Part shown: piece by piece, positions 63,325 through 64,000 of the stretch | Numbering within the stretch: position 1 is the stretch's first letter | Layout: each line of letters begins with the position of its first letter | NCBI RefSeq assembly: GCF_901933205.1 | Contig: NC_044571.1 | Coordinates: 57,101,994-57,165,993 of the forward strand | Reading direction: 5' to 3' | From: Camarhynchus parvulus | Taxonomy: Eukaryota > Chordata > Aves > Passeriformes > Thraupidae | DNA: 64,000 bases | Notes under the pieces: generated by a model | What the model saw: the letters and a program-made list of their open reading frames with translations, nothing else | Told to the model about the DNA's origin: nothing | Database searches by the model: none | Program-made: the position numbers and the translations under genes

Positions 63325-64000
63325 TCACTTTCTGATGGCCACAGGGTCGCTTCCCCGACAGTCCTGCAAGAGCTTGTCTATTTCTCTCACAACTTCCTCG
63401 GCATCCACCGACTCCCTGCCTAGATCCCGGGCTGAACGGTCTAACTGCTCCAGAACAGAGTCCATCTCACTGGAGTCTCGGCTCACTCGGGAGTGCATGT
63501 CTGCAAAGGCCCTAGCCATCTGATCTGATGCAATGAAGGAAGAGTCCTTTGACTGTTTACTGGGCGATAGATACTGACTGTCAGTTGACAAGTACTGGCT
63601 GCTTGCTTCAGCCAAGGCTCCTGATTTCACTTCACAACCATCCAGTGGTCCTTTTGTTGAGGTGCAAGGCTCAATGCATGTCTTGGTTGGGCTGCTCGAT
63701 GCTGAGGGAACCTCCTGAAGCAGAGGACTCAGGGCACGTTTGGCTTTTAAGTAAGGTTTAACATTGGCAATGAGAATAGTGTGCTCTCTCTTGTCTTTCC
63801 CAAATGTACAAAAAGTCTTTTTCCCAGTGGGATTCACAGTTTCATATGTCTCAGTCTCAACATTAGCTTCAACTGTGGGTACAAAGAGATTTGTGCGATA
63901 ATCTGCATTCTCAGCCTGACTGGCTGCAGGGAACTGTGGCATCCAACACCTGTCAGAATGACCAAGCACTCTGCATTCATCTGTGCAGTTAACACATTCT
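63325..64000 (-). CDS. PCDH18: Protocadherin-18 C-terminal cytoplasmic tail, last coding exon (partial at right edge)
   Basis: This is the C-terminal cytoplasmic part of a delta-2 protocadherin, a single-pass homophilic adhesion protein of the plasma membrane. The frame is open from base 63999 to a TGA stop at 63325-63327, giving about 224 residues. In order it holds a cysteine-containing stretch ending DECRVLGHSDRCWMP (the conserved delta-protocadherin CM1 motif, residues ~7-21), then KKTFCTFGKD (CM2-like, residues ~60-69), then a serine-rich region, and the C-terminus CRGSDPVAIRK. FCTFGK fits the WIRS consensus that recruits the WAVE regulatory complex. PCDH18's tail is also known to bind Disabled-1. 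No cadherin repeats or membrane segment are here; they lie upstream, beyond the window. The ATG-like first residue of the longest frame is GTG (63967-63969), an internal valine preceded by in-frame coding sequence. PCDH10 and PCDH19 are less likely because, as I recall them, their tails end differently. The family is near certain; the paralog call is good but from memory. Confidence 0.82.
   Translation of the reverse strand, partial: ECVNCTDECRVLGHSDRCWMPQFPAASQAENADYRTNLFVPTVEANVETETYETVNPTGKKTFCTFGKDKREHTILIANVKPYLKAKRALSPLLQEVPSASSSPTKTCIEPCTSTKGPLDGCEVKSGALAEASSQYLSTDSQYLSPSKQSKDSSFIASDQMARAFADMHSRVSRDSSEMDSVLEQLDRSARDLGRESVDAEEVVREIDKLLQDCRGSDPVAIRK
63796..63813 (-). other. PCDH18: WIRS-type WAVE-complex binding motif within PCDH18
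   Basis: The six codons read FCTFGK. They match the published WIRS consensus: a bulky hydrophobic residue, any residue, Thr/Ser, Phe, then two of any kind. Several delta-2 protocadherins use this motif to bind the WAVE regulatory complex and influence actin. The match is direct in the sequence; function in this species is inferred. Confidence 0.7.

Noticed and set aside
63161..63523. 120-codon plus-strand frame over the PCDH18 exon
   Set aside because: It is the antisense shadow of the protocadherin coding sequence and its UTR.

Overview
The window is AT-rich vertebrate nuclear DNA, most likely from a bird. The case for a bird is the repeat content: several CR1-type LINE copies with the usual CR1 3'-end sequence, and degraded LTRs resembling families I know from avian genomes. 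I see no bacterial or organellar genes, no CRISPR array, and no tRNA or rRNA gene.

The only host gene I can support is at the right edge, on the minus strand. It is the 3' end of a delta-2 protocadherin (63325-64000), which I identify as PCDH18. About 224 C-terminal cytoplasmic residues are encoded, the reading frame is open through the last base of the window, and the rest of the gene lies beyond it. The apparent first methionine of the open frame is a GTG valine inside the exon, not a start. Sequence to the left (down to roughly 61.4-62.4 kb) is probably its 3' UTR, with candidate poly(A) signals on the minus strand.

The other ~61 kb looks like a gene desert downstream of PCDH18. Its recognisable content is old mobile DNA: CR1 fragments at about 5.77-6.69 kb (+), 18.06-18.41 kb (-), 21.54-21.69 kb (+), 24.61-25.16 kb (-) next to 25.24-25.69 kb (+), possibly 35.55-35.90 kb (+), 41.76-41.85 kb (-) and 46.10-47.04 kb (-); and solitary or truncated LTRs at about 11.39-11.76, 20.65-20.86, 45.61-46.07 and 53.01-53.59 kb, all reading in the same direction. 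Simple repeats, a 36-bp minisatellite, several short tandem duplications and two perfect palindromes are scattered through it.

None of the short open frames in the desert has convincing protein homology, apart from pieces of CR1 reverse transcriptase. A few CpG-retaining, non-repetitive stretches (3.84, 49.7 and 59.3-60.1 kb) are candidate conserved regulatory elements, but that is inference. I did not find a new gene system; the most useful leads are the CR1 inversion, the LTR/CR1 deletion junction, and the possible PCDH18 regulatory elements. All repeat-family calls were made by eye against remembered consensus sequences.
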